Shown piece after piece: positions 1-8,109 of a stretch of 43,960 nucleotides of DNA (positions are counted from its first letter, which is position 1; every line of letters begins with the position of its first letter). A model generated the notes under the pieces. The model worked only from the letters and a program-made list of their open reading frames with translations, made no database searches and was not told where the DNA came from. The translations under genes were made by a program, and so were the position numbers. This stretch comes from a virus: positions 1 to 43,960 of IMG/VR virus record IMGVR_UViG_3300028794_000183; one strand, given 5' to 3'.

Positions 1-795
1 CTACTTCCCGGAAGTCACTGGCGTGGGCGTCGTATCCTTGATATTGATAGGGTAGACATGCGCCAGGTAGAGGTAGAAGAAGCCCATCGATAGCGCCAGA
101 GTAACGATACCCAGAACGCGGGTCGTAATCTTGACACCATCCTTGCTCAATTCGAGCTTTTGCTCCGCTCTCGCGATATCCAGGAGATTGGCGAGCGCTG
201 GATCAGGCTCACTCTCCGACTTGCTGCGACGAACGGGTCTCTTGAGCAACGCATCCACGACACGTGAAAAGGTCGTGGAATCGTGGACGAACTGATACCA
301 GGTGAGCGCCACACCCGATGCGACCATGAAAACTACCATCCAAAAGATAACCTGGGTATAGACTGCTTGGCGCTCAAATACCGAGCGCGTGTGCTCAGTG
401 GTCCACGCCTCATATTTCGTACGGTTCGCCCAGCGCTCACGATCGCCAACCTGATAGATGTTGAACGTCTTGTTTTGCTCCTCCAAAGAGGCATAGTAGG
501 CCGTCATTTGCTTGGCGGCTGCAGCGCGAATTTCCTTTAACTCTTCGTCAGTGAACTGGACTTCTCGCGGCAAGAAAACCGGCACATATGTGCGCACCGT
601 CGTCGCGGCGTTTGTCGAAGCGGGCGCAATGGCGGGTGTGGCGCTGCTAGCCGGGGCCGCCGCAGCTGACGCTGCGGACGCAGGCGATTGAGCGACGACT
701 GCTTGAGCGCTTGTGGCGGCAGACCCGATGCGGGGAAGAGCGCCGGTGAACAGTAGCAGCCACAAGACGCCCTGACGGAACGTGTTCATATCCAT
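1..795 (-). CDS. Putative signal-peptide membrane protein of unknown function
   Basis: This is a 264-residue protein of no family I recognise. Residues 1-25 look like a signal peptide (basic start, hydrophobic VLWLLLFTGA core, cleavage near GSAATS). An Ala/Ser/Pro-rich linker follows. Two hydrophobic segments near residues 150-172 and 229-252 look like membrane helices, with a charged cytoplasmic loop between them. I chose the ATG at 795 because it lies 5 bp after the stop of the upstream binding-protein gene; an upstream ATG at 897 would overlap that gene by about 97 bp. The tight spacing suggests one operon, perhaps a sensor or accessory protein acting with the binding protein, but this is inference. 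The stop codon is the first three bases of the window, so the ORF is complete. Confidence 0.6.
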   Translation of the reverse strand: MDMNTFRQGVLWLLLFTGALPRIGSAATSAQAVVAQSPASAASAAAAPASSATPAIAPASTNAATTVRTYVPVFLPREVQFTDEELKEIRAAAAKQMTAYYASLEEQNKTFNIYQVGDRERWANRTKYEAWTTEHTRSVFERQAVYTQVIFWMVVFMVASGVALTWYQFVHDSTTFSRVVDALLKRPVRRSKSESEPDPALANLLDIARAEQKLELSKDGVKITTRVLGIVTLALSMGFFYLYLAHVYPINIKDTTPTPVTSGK

Positions 796-800
796 GGCAA

Positions 801-2021
801 CTACTTCGGCGTGCCGCAGCATCCGGGAGGAATCGCTGGCGCCTCTTCCGCCGTTGGTCGGCCCAAGCCAGCTGGGGCAGGACAAGGATCGGGGCATGGC
901 GTTCCCGGAGCGTCGGCCCTGCCGGGAGAGTTGCGCGAATAGGAATAGAGGCTCATTGTCGGCTGTCTCAGGTCACCAAACTGATTGAAGGCAATTCTCC
1001 CGGTTACGCCTGCATGTTCAATGTTCTGCAAGGCAGACAGATAATTCCTGGGATCCGACGACCTTGCTTGGACCATCGCTGCGATCAAGACATTGACCGC
1101 GTCGAAGGAGTAGGCATCAAGCGCGCTGGCTTGGGTCTGCGTTTTCTGCCTGTAGCGGTCCGCCCATGCCTTGCTCATCGGCATACGATTCAAATCGACC
1201 GTCGCATCGGTGCAGACAATGCTTTCAACCATGGGAAACGAAGGCGTCCTTTCGGAGCACAGTTCAGAACCTCCATAGACACGCAATGTTGAGGATGAGA
1301 ATCCGCCCCGGTTGCCAAGTTCCTGGAATAGAAGTCTTGCCTGCTTCTCGCTTCCGCTGAGAAATATGGCATCTGGCCTTCGGCCGCTATCAAGGCGCCC
1401 AACGATGCTGGAGACATTCGAGTCGTCGTCGGCAACACTCTCAATCTGAACAAGCTCCATGCCCTTGGACTTAGCAGTTCGCCCGAACGCTTCCGACATC
1501 GTCCTACTGTAATCACTACTGCCGGCGACAACGGCCACGCGCTTGGCACCGCTCCGGGAAGCGATCAGCGCCAATCCCTCACCGAGGGCACGATCATTCG
1601 GCAGCAAGCGAAATACATTTCCGAAGCCCTGATGGGTCAACTTGTGAGCAGTAGCTGTGGCACTTATCTGCGGTATCCCACACTTCTCGTAGATCCGAGA
1701 GGCTGCGAGAGAAGCGCCTGAGCCGATATGTCCGACGACGCCGGAGACTCTTTGCTCGCACAACTTTTGTGCGACGTAAGTCGCTTGCTGCGGGCTGCTC
1801 GCGTCATCCTCCGCGATTAACTCAAGTTTGACGCGGCGACCACCGATCTGGAGGCCGCGGGCGTTGATCTCCTCGACGGCCATGCGTGCGGCATTCGCAC
1901 TGCCGATGCCATAGGCGGCCAGGGGTCCAGTCGTCGAGCCCGCCCAGCCAAGCTTGACAACCTCCTGCGCGCCAGCGGACGCGCTTGCCCATACGACCAG
2001 CAGCCATACCCATCGTGCCAT
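801..2021 (-). CDS. ABC transporter substrate-binding protein, Leu/Ile/Val (LivK) type
   Basis: A 406-residue periplasmic ligand-binding protein of the type 1 fold used by branched-chain amino acid and amide transporters. Residues 1-18 form a signal peptide ending in ASAGAQE. The start of the mature protein (VVKLGWAGSTTGPLAAYG) and the later GVVGHIGSGAS and AVVAGSSDYS segments are characteristic of the family. No permease or ATPase gene is next to it; instead it is followed after 5 bp by a membrane protein, so it may be an orphan binding protein or part of a sensing pair. The last 30 residues are unusually rich in Pro and Cys. It lies between an island integrase and the window edge, so it is probably island cargo. 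Confidence 0.85.
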   Translation of the reverse strand: MARWVWLLVVWASASAGAQEVVKLGWAGSTTGPLAAYGIGSANAARMAVEEINARGLQIGGRRVKLELIAEDDASSPQQATYVAQKLCEQRVSGVVGHIGSGASLAASRIYEKCGIPQISATATAHKLTHQGFGNVFRLLPNDRALGEGLALIASRSGAKRVAVVAGSSDYSRTMSEAFGRTAKSKGMELVQIESVADDDSNVSSIVGRLDSGRRPDAIFLSGSEKQARLLFQELGNRGGFSSSTLRVYGGSELCSERTPSFPMVESIVCTDATVDLNRMPMSKAWADRYRQKTQTQASALDAYSFDAVNVLIAAMVQARSSDPRNYLSALQNIEHAGVTGRIAFNQFGDLRQPTMSLYSYSRNSPGRADAPGTPCPDPCPAPAGLGRPTAEEAPAIPPGCCGTPK

Positions 2022-2112
2022 CCCGCTCTCCTCGTTCGTTCTCGGGAAGTTTCACGGCGGCCGGGTCAAGGGTCAAGCGTGGGGCCCAAGCAAACGGTGA
2101 GGTCGTCCCCAG

Positions 2113-3432
2113 TCAAGGGGATGCCGATGCGACCGGCGCTGTTTTGTCGGACTCTCGCCGCCGGGCCAGGGCCTTCGTTGCTCTGGGCGCCTTGGCCTTG
2201 CGCACGTTGATTGACGCGGCATCAAGCGTGTTCTTGATGTGCGAGGCATAGTAGGTCTCGATCATCTCGACGCTGGTGCGGCAATTCTTGGCGATCTGGT
2301 AGATGTCGGCGCCTTCCATCAGCCGCATGCAGATGTAGGTATGCCGCAAGCTGTAGGTCGTGCGGACATTCCCTTCGCGGTCATGCTTCAACTTCAACTC
2401 TGCCAGGATTGCATTGAATAACTCGCGCTGAATCTTGCCAAAAACCAAATCGGTCGGCTGCAGGTTCTTGCGCTGACGAACACGTTGGTACGGGTGGACC
2501 GCCCCGGGCATGCTCTTGCAATGGCCGACGCCGCGTTTGCCGCGCACTTCGATTTCCAAGATGCGCTGCCCGGTGGCGTCATCCTTGACGATGGTGATGT
2601 CGCGGTCCTCAAGACGCGCGCATTCGTCGGGCCGAAGGCCGGTATTGCCCATGAACAGGACATAGTCGTGCATCTGCTCGCACGCCTCGCGCCAGCGCTC
2701 GTTCTTGGGATTCCTGGCGCGTTCGCGCGTTGCCTCGTAGAGCATCTTGTACTCGGCGGGTGAGAACCAGGCGCGGTGGCTGATCTTGCCGGAGGTCTTG
2801 TAGGCGACCGTCATGTCTGGCACCGCCGGAATCCACCCCTTGCGGTTGGCGGTCTTCAGGATCTGCCGAAGCGTCACCGTTTCGCCATGCAGCGTGTTGC
2901 GGGCCGGGCGCAGGGCTTCGCCCGTTTTCGGATGGACCCGCGACGTTTGACGGTGGACGCGGTACTCCTGGATCAAGCCTGACGTGATCTCGGTGACGCG
3001 GCGATCACTGCCGAAGAACGGCAGCAGGTGCAAACGGACATGATGGCCCTTCTGCATGACGTACCGTGCGTTGCGCTCGCCTTGGGTGATGATCCCGTAC
3101 TCGGCGAGGAAGGCCGCGCAGGCCTCGCCGAAGGTAGGACCAGTGGGCGTTCGCCGGCGCCGACCATCGGTCGGCGAGTCGGTTCCGACAGAGGGCTGGA
3201 CGGTTCCGTCCAGCCGGGAGTCCATCACGGCGCGTTTGCGCCTTTGCTCCTCCACGTAGCAGATCAGGTACCACTCGCGAGCGAATGCTGTCGCCAAAGC
3301 GAGGTTGTCTTCCTTGGTGCTGACGCGATGGTTGCGCCCCCCGAGGTAGGTCGAGCACTGCCAGTGCGAGCTATTCTTGCGCTTGTAGACATGGACCTTG
3401 CCGTCCAACAACGTGACCTTCTCTGCAGGCAT
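2113..3432 (-). CDS. Tyrosine recombinase (integrase) of a second, left-hand element
   Basis: A 439-residue tyrosine recombinase with an N-terminal arm/SAM-like part (about residues 100-200) and a C-terminal catalytic domain. Visible catalytic residues are R267 (TGLRPDE), K299 (RGKRG), R363 in YSLRHT and the nucleophile Y395 (ETYYASH). The first histidine of the HxxR box is Y360, and the later His/Trp position appears to be a Thr, as in the phage subfamily whose box reads TSVEMIExxY. It differs clearly from the integrase at the right end of the prophage. It reads away from a cut tRNA-Leu about 110 bp upstream, so it most likely belongs to a separate island extending left, not to the prophage. 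A reach of AT-rich DNA at 3475-3545 separates it from that tRNA fragment. Confidence 0.9.
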   Translation of the reverse strand: MPAEKVTLLDGKVHVYKRKNSSHWQCSTYLGGRNHRVSTKEDNLALATAFAREWYLICYVEEQRRKRAVMDSRLDGTVQPSVGTDSPTDGRRRRTPTGPTFGEACAAFLAEYGIITQGERNARYVMQKGHHVRLHLLPFFGSDRRVTEITSGLIQEYRVHRQTSRVHPKTGEALRPARNTLHGETVTLRQILKTANRKGWIPAVPDMTVAYKTSGKISHRAWFSPAEYKMLYEATRERARNPKNERWREACEQMHDYVLFMGNTGLRPDECARLEDRDITIVKDDATGQRILEIEVRGKRGVGHCKSMPGAVHPYQRVRQRKNLQPTDLVFGKIQRELFNAILAELKLKHDREGNVRTTYSLRHTYICMRLMEGADIYQIAKNCRTSVEMIETYYASHIKNTLDAASINVRKAKAPRATKALARRRESDKTAPVASASP

Positions 3433-3544
3433 CTTGCACCTCCCAAACTGTGCAAGGAATGTGTAAGTCCTTTTCGAGCTCTTGTCAACTCATAAGATGT
3501 TGATCCGATTGAGGTTTTTTCTTAACCTTTGTTTTTCAATCCGC

Positions 3545-3583
3545 TTTTAAGTCCGCTGCGTCTGCCTGTTTCGCCATCCGGGC
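3545..3583 (-). other. 5' half of tRNA-Leu(UAA), attachment junction of the left element
   Basis: Read on the minus strand, the segment begins with the acceptor strand GCCCGGA, continues through a leucine-type D-arm (GGCGAAACAGGCAGACGCA), the anticodon stem GCGGA and the loop CTTAAAA with anticodon UAA, and then stops matching. The expected 3' stem TCCGC, variable arm, T-arm and CCA are absent; AT-rich sequence leading to the integrase gene follows. I read this as the host tRNA 5' half separated from its 3' half by integration in the anticodon loop. An intact copy should be rebuilt at the other end of the island, outside the window. Confidence 0.75.
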
Positions 3584-3691
3584 GCGCCGGCATTATGGCC
3601 ATCGGAGCGCGGCGCCCCGCTCGTGCGGGCTGCGCCGCCGCGGTACAACCGGGGCCTGACAAGGCTGAAGCACCCGCGCCGTGCCGCAACG

Positions 3692-4300
3692 ATGGACATC
3701 GACCCCAAGGACTTGATCGACAGCGCCCGCCAGGCCAGCGAGCAACGCGAGGCACGCGCCGCGCGGCTGAACGCCGCTGTGGCCATCACCGTGGCCGTGC
3801 TGGCCACCTTCATGGGCATCTGCAAGGTCAAGGACGACAACATCGTCCAGGCCATGCAGCAGGCCCAGGCCGACAAGCTCGACCACTGGGCCTTCTACCA
3901 AGCCCGCAACCTGCGCCAGGAAGTGGCCGAGGCGACGGCGACGCAACTGGAACTGGCGCGCGTGGGCGCACCCGCCGCGGCAGCCGCCGGCTACGAAGCG
4001 GCCATCGACCGCTACCGTGCGCTGGCGCAGGACCAGGCGAAGAAGAAGGATGAACTGCGAGCTCAGGCCGAACACGACCAGACGGCCTACGACGCGCTGA
4101 ACTACCGCGACGACCAGTTCGACCTGTCCGACGCCGCCATCGCGATTGCCATTGCGATGCTGGCCGTCACCGCGCTGACGCGGCTGTGGGCGCTGTACTG
4201 GACGGCGCTGGTGCCGACGGTGTTCGGCATCGTCATGGGCGTGGCCGGGCTGACCGCGCTGCCGATCCATCCTGACGTGCTGGTGAAGCTGCTGACCTGA
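3692..4300 (+). CDS. DUF4337-like membrane protein
   Basis: A 202-residue protein resembling the DUF4337 family. Residues about 25-42 form one hydrophobic helix (VAITVAVLATFMGICKV), followed by the family-like segment LDHWAFYQARNLRQE, an Ala/Lys-rich helical stretch, and two further hydrophobic helices near 145-190. The function of the family is not known to me. The start is the ATG that opens MDIDPKDLID; the longer frame begins in low-complexity sequence. It lies between the tRNA-Leu and tRNA-Cys fragments and is transcribed opposite to both, so it is most likely an ordinary chromosomal gene trapped between two integrated elements. Confidence 0.75.
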   Translation: MDIDPKDLIDSARQASEQREARAARLNAAVAITVAVLATFMGICKVKDDNIVQAMQQAQADKLDHWAFYQARNLRQEVAEATATQLELARVGAPAAAAAGYEAAIDRYRALAQDQAKKKDELRAQAEHDQTAYDALNYRDDQFDLSDAAIAIAIAMLAVTALTRLWALYWTALVPTVFGIVMGVAGLTALPIHPDVLVKLLT

Positions 4301-4322
4301 GGCGGCCGCGGAAGAGACTTTT

Positions 4323-4367
4323 TGGAGGCGCGATCCGGAGTCGAACCGGACTAGACGGATTTGCAAT
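4323..4367 (-). other. 3' half of tRNA-Cys(GCA): predicted prophage attachment site (att core)
   Basis: Read on the minus strand this is the anticodon loop TTGCAAA (anticodon GCA), anticodon 3' stem, variable loop, a perfect T-arm (TCCGG TTCGACT CCGGA), acceptor 3' strand TCGCGCC, discriminator T and an encoded CCA. U73 is the known identity base of tRNA-Cys. On the 5' side the sequence cannot form the anticodon stem or D-arm, so only the 3' half is present. A lone 3' half facing the chromosome, with phage lysis genes on the other side, is what integration into a tRNA 3' end leaves. The intact tRNA-Cys is predicted immediately right of 43960. Confidence 0.8.
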
Positions 4368-4657
4368 GGCCCGCCGCGCTACCTGCACGGTCTCCCGTCA
4401 TAGGCGAGCACCTGGCGCAGGCGGCGCCTGGAACGCCGCAAACGCGCCGAAGTGGGCAACTTCTTCCCCACTCGATCAGCACCGGCCATCAGGGGCCTGA
4501 AATCGGCGCTGGCGGGCCTATCGACGCCGAGACGGTGGGGTAGAAGCCAGTCGCGGCCGTGGCTTGCCCTGCGGCTCTCGCGCCTTGCCCTTCGGCGGGT
4601 GGCACGGCTCTTCGCCCCCACTTGTAGCGCCGGCGCCGGGCGCGCAGCAGCAGCAGA
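4368..4657. other. Left prophage end, no convincing gene
   Basis: About 290 bp between the att core and the holin stop codon. Short frames exist on both strands but none has a credible start, ribosome site or protein-like composition. A minus-strand Cys/Pro-rich frame directly after the holin (positions about 4518-4665) could be a degenerate Rz1-like tail, but I cannot support it. Confidence 0.4.
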
Positions 4658-5041
4658 CTATGACGCGACGCCCTTGACCTTCTCGAACGTCCTGAGGCCA
4701 CCGAGGCCCAGCATGCCCATCAGCAGGGGCCACATCTCCGACAGGTCCGCCGGCGACAGCGCCATCGGGTGTCCCACGTACGCGCAGGCGAACTTGGCGG
4801 CCGGCAGGCCGATCCAGTTCCACGCGCACGCCATGCCGCATACCCAGCCGATGAAGGGACGCCAGCCGCTGGTGAACACGCTGGGGCTGGCCGCCTCGGC
4901 CTTGTTGATTTCGAGCTGGCCTTGCACCAGGCTGAGTGCAGCGGCGAGCTGCGCCTGCTCCTGTGCGCTCTTGTCGGGCCAGATGGTCTGCACGACGGTC
5001 TTGGCCAGGTCGATGCCGGCCGTAATGGGGTCCAACGCCAT
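4658..5041 (-). CDS. Phage holin, three-transmembrane (GTA_holin_3TM) type
   Basis: A 127-residue protein whose start (MALDPITAGIDLAKTVV), Lys/Gln-rich middle and SGWRPFIGWVCGMACAW segment are typical of the 3TM holin family found in phages and gene transfer agents. Hydrophobic stretches lie near residues 60-80 and 95-115. Its role would be to permeabilise the inner membrane at lysis and release the endolysin. I used the internal ATG at 5041; it gives the family length and follows the M15 peptidase by 17 bp, completing a lysis group of membrane protein, endolysin and holin. Confidence 0.8.
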   Translation of the reverse strand: MALDPITAGIDLAKTVVQTIWPDKSAQEQAQLAAALSLVQGQLEINKAEAASPSVFTSGWRPFIGWVCGMACAWNWIGLPAAKFACAYVGHPMALSPADLSEMWPLLMGMLGLGGLRTFEKVKGVAS

Positions 5042-5058
5042 GCTGCACCTCCTGCGGG

Positions 5059-5481
5059 TTACGGGTAGAACACTCGGTTGCCGCTGCCCGGCGGAACGAT
5101 CTGTACGTGCGACCAGCCCTTCGTCGACGCCGGATGCTCCAGCCACAGGCCCAGGTCCACCAGAACCTGCTGGCCGCCGTGCAGCAGCCACTCGTCGAGG
5201 GCGCCATCGGGATCGTAGAGGTCGATGGCCTGGCAGGTCATGTGCTTGGACCGCGGCGCGGCGCCGGCGGTTGCCGCGTTGACGGCAGCCGGGCGCCAGC
5301 CGCTGCTGACGATGCTGCGGGTTTTCGGGTTGGTCTCCAGCGTGATGCCGGCGGCCTTGGCCAGCACCAGCAGCTGGTTCGCCACGCCGACGGTGATGGC
5401 AGCGTTGCGCCGCAGGTCGGAGCCCAGCTGGTGCTCGAACTCTTGGTCGCGGCCCATGTAGAAATCGGCGAGTTCGATCAT
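5059..5481 (-). CDS. M15-family peptidase, likely endolysin
   Basis: A 140-residue protein matching the compact phage M15 (D-Ala-D-Ala carboxypeptidase-like) lysis enzymes. Likely zinc ligands and active-site residues are H80 and D87 in SKHMTCQAIDL and H125 in GWSHVQ; the SGWRPAAVN motif at 60-68 is also typical. It would cleave peptidoglycan cross-bridges or stem peptides. There is no signal peptide, so export would depend on the adjacent holin. The ATG at 5481 overlaps the stop of the upstream gene in an ATGA arrangement, which supports the start and indicates translational coupling. Confidence 0.82.
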   Translation of the reverse strand: MIELADFYMGRDQEFEHQLGSDLRRNAAITVGVANQLLVLAKAAGITLETNPKTRSIVSSGWRPAAVNAATAGAAPRSKHMTCQAIDLYDPDGALDEWLLHGGQQVLVDLGLWLEHPASTKGWSHVQIVPPGSGNRVFYP

Positions 5482-6023
5482 GGCTTGTCTCCGGTCTCGT
5501 CCATCGATGTGCGCCTGCTTGTGCTGCGCTGCAGTTCCGCCACCTCCTGGCGTAGCTCGATCAGGTTGCGCTGGCATTCCTGCTCCAGCGCGATGAGCTG
5601 CTTCATCTGCTCGTGAGCCAACCGCTGGTCCTCCTGTGCCCGCTCTTGGGCTACACGCAGGTCGGCGCGGTATTCGCCACTCTCGCGACGCAGGTCATTG
5701 AGCTGATCACGAAACTGCAGGTACAGATTGGCACCCTGCGCGTCCACACGCCTTTGCAGGCCGTGCATGGCGGACCCGGCTGCGATGAGAAAGCCGCCGA
5801 CCAGCAAGGCGATCAACAGCGCCTGCGACTCCAGCAGGTTCGGCGCCCATTGCGTGCGCGTTTCCCACATGCCGTAGAGGCCGACGATCCCGGCGCCAAA
5901 CAGCAGCCCGAGCAGCACGCGACCCAGCGTCAGGCGGCTGAGGAAGTCGGCCACTGCTGCCAGTTTGTCGGCCGGCGGCTGGGGCTGATCGGCCAGGCCA
6001 TCGGCAATGCGTCTGTTGGGCAT
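5478..6023 (-). CDS. Membrane-anchored coiled-coil lysis protein (Rz-like position)
   Basis: A 181-residue protein with two hydrophobic helices (about residues 35-52 and 65-85) followed by a long charged heptad-rich region (QRRVDAQGANLYLQF onward) that should form a coiled coil. It precedes the M15 peptidase with a 4 bp overlap. Position and architecture suggest a lysis accessory protein such as a spanin component, but I see no sequence motif proving this. The start ATG at 6023 opens MPNRRIADGL, 14 bp after the alpha/beta hydrolase stop. Confidence 0.6.
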   Translation of the reverse strand: MPNRRIADGLADQPQPPADKLAAVADFLSRLTLGRVLLGLLFGAGIVGLYGMWETRTQWAPNLLESQALLIALLVGGFLIAAGSAMHGLQRRVDAQGANLYLQFRDQLNDLRRESGEYRADLRVAQERAQEDQRLAHEQMKQLIALEQECQRNLIELRQEVAELQRSTSRRTSMDETGDKP

Positions 6024-6036
6024 GCGCCTCCCGCAA

Positions 6037-7083
6037 TCAGTGATTGGCCAGCGCCCACAGCAGCCAGCGTTTGAGCTGCAGCTGCCCATCGCAGCGCTGC
6101 TGCACGGTGTTGGAATGGTCGGCTGCGCTATACAGGCGCAGGATGTTCGCGCCGCCACTGCCGGACCACTCTTTGACAAAGCCGGTGGCCACGGCCGTGG
6201 TCACACCATCGCCCTCGGCGATGGTCTCGCCCGGCAGCGAATTGTCATCGTTGTAGGCGTTCACGCGCGCCTGCATCGACTGCAGGCCGCCGATGATCTG
6301 CGGCCGGTCTGGCCACGTCGACCAGGCCCGCGTGACGTTGCCCAGCAGCGTGTAGGTGGCATCAGCGAAATGCCCGCCGGCGATGCCCAAATTCGTGTCC
6401 TGTGCGCCGAAGCTGGCGTGCCTCGGCCTGGGCACCGCCGGCGTCACCGCCGAGTAGTCGATGAATGTGCTACCGCTGGTGCTGCAGTAGTTTGTATAGC
6501 CCGCGCTGGGCTGGTGGTAGCACCACATCCTGTCGACCAGGATGCCGCCGGCGGAATGGCCGGCCAGAATTCGCAGCTTGCCGGCGCCGAACTCATCGAC
6601 GACGTAGGGGGCCATATCACGACACATCTGCGGGTCGTCATAGCCGGAGTCGAATGGCCCGCCGGCCCAGAGTGGCACGCCAGGGTCATCGGGGTCGGTG
6701 GGGTCGCTGCGCGTATCCACGTCGCGGGGATTCCAGGGATTATTCCCGGCGCCCCACAGCGGATTGACGCCCATTGGCGCCATCGCCTGCACAGCGATCA
6801 CTGCGCACCCCAGCGACTCCAATAGCGGCCAGCGGATCACGCTCGGCGTAACCGGGAACCCGGTCAGGATCCCCAGTGTCGCCAGGTACTGAAATACGTT
6901 GCCACCGCCGCCATGCAGCAGCACGAAAATTGCCCGGATCGGACCACGCGGCCGGCAGACGATGAACCGGTGCGGGTGCAGCGCCTCGTCACCGTCCTGC
7001 TGGTCGACTGTGCCGTAACGCGAGTTGAATATCTGCTGGTTGAGCAGCAGGATACCCGGCGGTATGCGGGCGAGCAGCTTCAC
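6037..7083 (-). CDS. Alpha/beta hydrolase (esterase / PHB-depolymerase-like) in the tail-lysis region
   Basis: A 348-residue protein with the alpha/beta hydrolase signature: oxyanion-hole loop HGGGGN at 57-62, nucleophile elbow GHSAGG with S177, and a probable catalytic histidine H323 in SAADHSN. It is most like esterases of the polyhydroxybutyrate-depolymerase group; its substrate is unknown. There is no clear signal peptide. It overlaps the upstream tail-region gene by 4 bp (7080-7083) and belongs to the late operon, so it could be a virion-borne deacetylase or depolymerase acting on the capsule or O-antigen, or a lysogenic passenger. The former is inference. Confidence 0.75.
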   Translation of the reverse strand: MKLLARIPPGILLLNQQIFNSRYGTVDQQDGDEALHPHRFIVCRPRGPIRAIFVLLHGGGGNVFQYLATLGILTGFPVTPSVIRWPLLESLGCAVIAVQAMAPMGVNPLWGAGNNPWNPRDVDTRSDPTDPDDPGVPLWAGGPFDSGYDDPQMCRDMAPYVVDEFGAGKLRILAGHSAGGILVDRMWCYHQPSAGYTNYCSTSGSTFIDYSAVTPAVPRPRHASFGAQDTNLGIAGGHFADATYTLLGNVTRAWSTWPDRPQIIGGLQSMQARVNAYNDDNSLPGETIAEGDGVTTAVATGFVKEWSGSGGANILRLYSAADHSNTVQQRCDGQLQLKRWLLWALANH

Positions 7084-7637
7084 GGCAGTACCTGGGCCTG
7101 TAGACGCCCATATGCGGCCAGGCCGGTACCGCCGGTGAAACTGGCCTGCACGTTGAGGTACACGGTCGTGAAATCCTCGTCCTCCGACAGGTCGAGAAAA
7201 ATGTCCGGCACGACATAGCGCGGGCGGGTCACGAGCGCGCCGGATTCGCGGTGCTGCGAGAATTCCAGATCGGTGGCTGACACATAGTCCGCGGTCGTGC
7301 TGATGCCCTGCACTGACAGGCTCAGGATCGGGCCCGTGGTGGGCGTGAGACCCACGACGCCGAATAGCCGCACGCGCCGCTTTGGCAGCACCAGCGAGAC
7401 GATCGTCAACGCCGTACCGCTGGTCAGCGGCGCCGCATCGCCTTCATCGAGCGCAGATTCCAGCAGGTCGAATGGCTTGACGTTGTACTGCGCGGAACTC
7501 TCGGTCGACCCCGCAACCACTTCGATCGTGTCGCTGTCCTCTTGGTCCAGCACCGCGGCCTCGACTGCGGCCAGGCCGGTCTCAAGGTCGGCCAGGCGCG
7601 GCGTCAGCGCGGTGTTGAATGGCCTGGTGGTTGCCAT
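7080..7637 (-). CDS. Phage tail-region structural protein, unknown
   Basis: A 185-residue protein I do not recognise. It is rich in beta-forming residues with a short helical N-terminus (LADLETGLAAVEAAVL), and contains an acidic segment DLSEDEDF near its end. Composition and position between the tail chaperone gene and the hydrolase suggest a virion or receptor-binding accessory protein. Its stop overlaps the hydrolase start. A GAAAGG stretch upstream could serve as its ribosome site. Confidence 0.6.
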   Translation of the reverse strand: MATTRPFNTALTPRLADLETGLAAVEAAVLDQEDSDTIEVVAGSTESSAQYNVKPFDLLESALDEGDAAPLTSGTALTIVSLVLPKRRVRLFGVVGLTPTTGPILSLSVQGISTTADYVSATDLEFSQHRESGALVTRPRYVVPDIFLDLSEDEDFTTVYLNVQASFTGGTGLAAYGRLQAQVLP

Positions 7638-7650
7638 GGGAGGGGGCCTT

Positions 7651-8109
7651 TCAGGCTGCGTCGCCAGGCGCTACCGGCCAGGCGACGTTGGTTGGGAATC
7701 CGGCTTGGGCCGGCACGTTGCGCAACGCCTGCCGGTAGGCCGCCCACACCGCGCGCCGGGCGGGCGCCAGCGGCGCATCGAGCATCTGCGTCCAGTCCGA
7801 CGCGGCCAGGCGCCGGTCACGCAGGGCGCGCGCTTGCGCGGCCTGCCGGGCCATGTGGCCCGCCGGCGTGAGCTTGGGCAGCCAGCGGTGCGACGCTGCG
7901 TCCCAGACATGAGTCTCCAGCGCCGTATCGGCCGGCGCCGGCGGCACGTAGGCCACGACCTGGCCGGTGGCCACGTCCACACGCCACCGGGCCGCGTCGT
8001 GCGCGCCTTCGATCCAGCCGGCCGGCTGGCCACTCATGTCGGCGGTGGTGACGCAGCCGGACAACAGGCCGGTCGCCGGGCTGTACTGGCTGTAGCGCGG
8101 CTTGCTCAT
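7651..8109 (-). CDS. Phage tail assembly chaperone-like protein
   Basis: A 152-residue protein whose C-terminus (RRAVWAAYRQALRNVP, then GFPTNVAWPVAP) matches the Phage_tail_APC type of tail or tail-fibre assembly proteins. Such proteins help fold or attach distal tail proteins. The N-terminal half (YSQYSPATGLLSG, a Trp-containing beta region) may bind the tail tip. The ATG at 8109 overlaps the stop of the large tip protein by 4 bp, fixing the start. Confidence 0.7.
   Translation of the reverse strand: MSKPRYSQYSPATGLLSGCVTTADMSGQPAGWIEGAHDAARWRVDVATGQVVAYVPPAPADTALETHVWDAASHRWLPKLTPAGHMARQAAQARALRDRRLAASDWTQMLDAPLAPARRAVWAAYRQALRNVPAQAGFPTNVAWPVAPGDAA

Noticed and set aside
2113-3432. Integrase at the left as the prophage's own integrase
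   Set aside because: It lies outside the tRNA-Cys att core and next to a separate cut tRNA-Leu; the canonical integrase beside an excisionase is at the other end.
3545-3583. Complete tRNA-Leu gene
   Set aside because: Sequence after the anticodon loop cannot form the 3' stem, variable arm or T-arm.
4658-5207. Longer upstream starts for the holin frame
   Set aside because: The extensions overlap the M15 peptidase and are Arg/Gly-rich shadow sequence.
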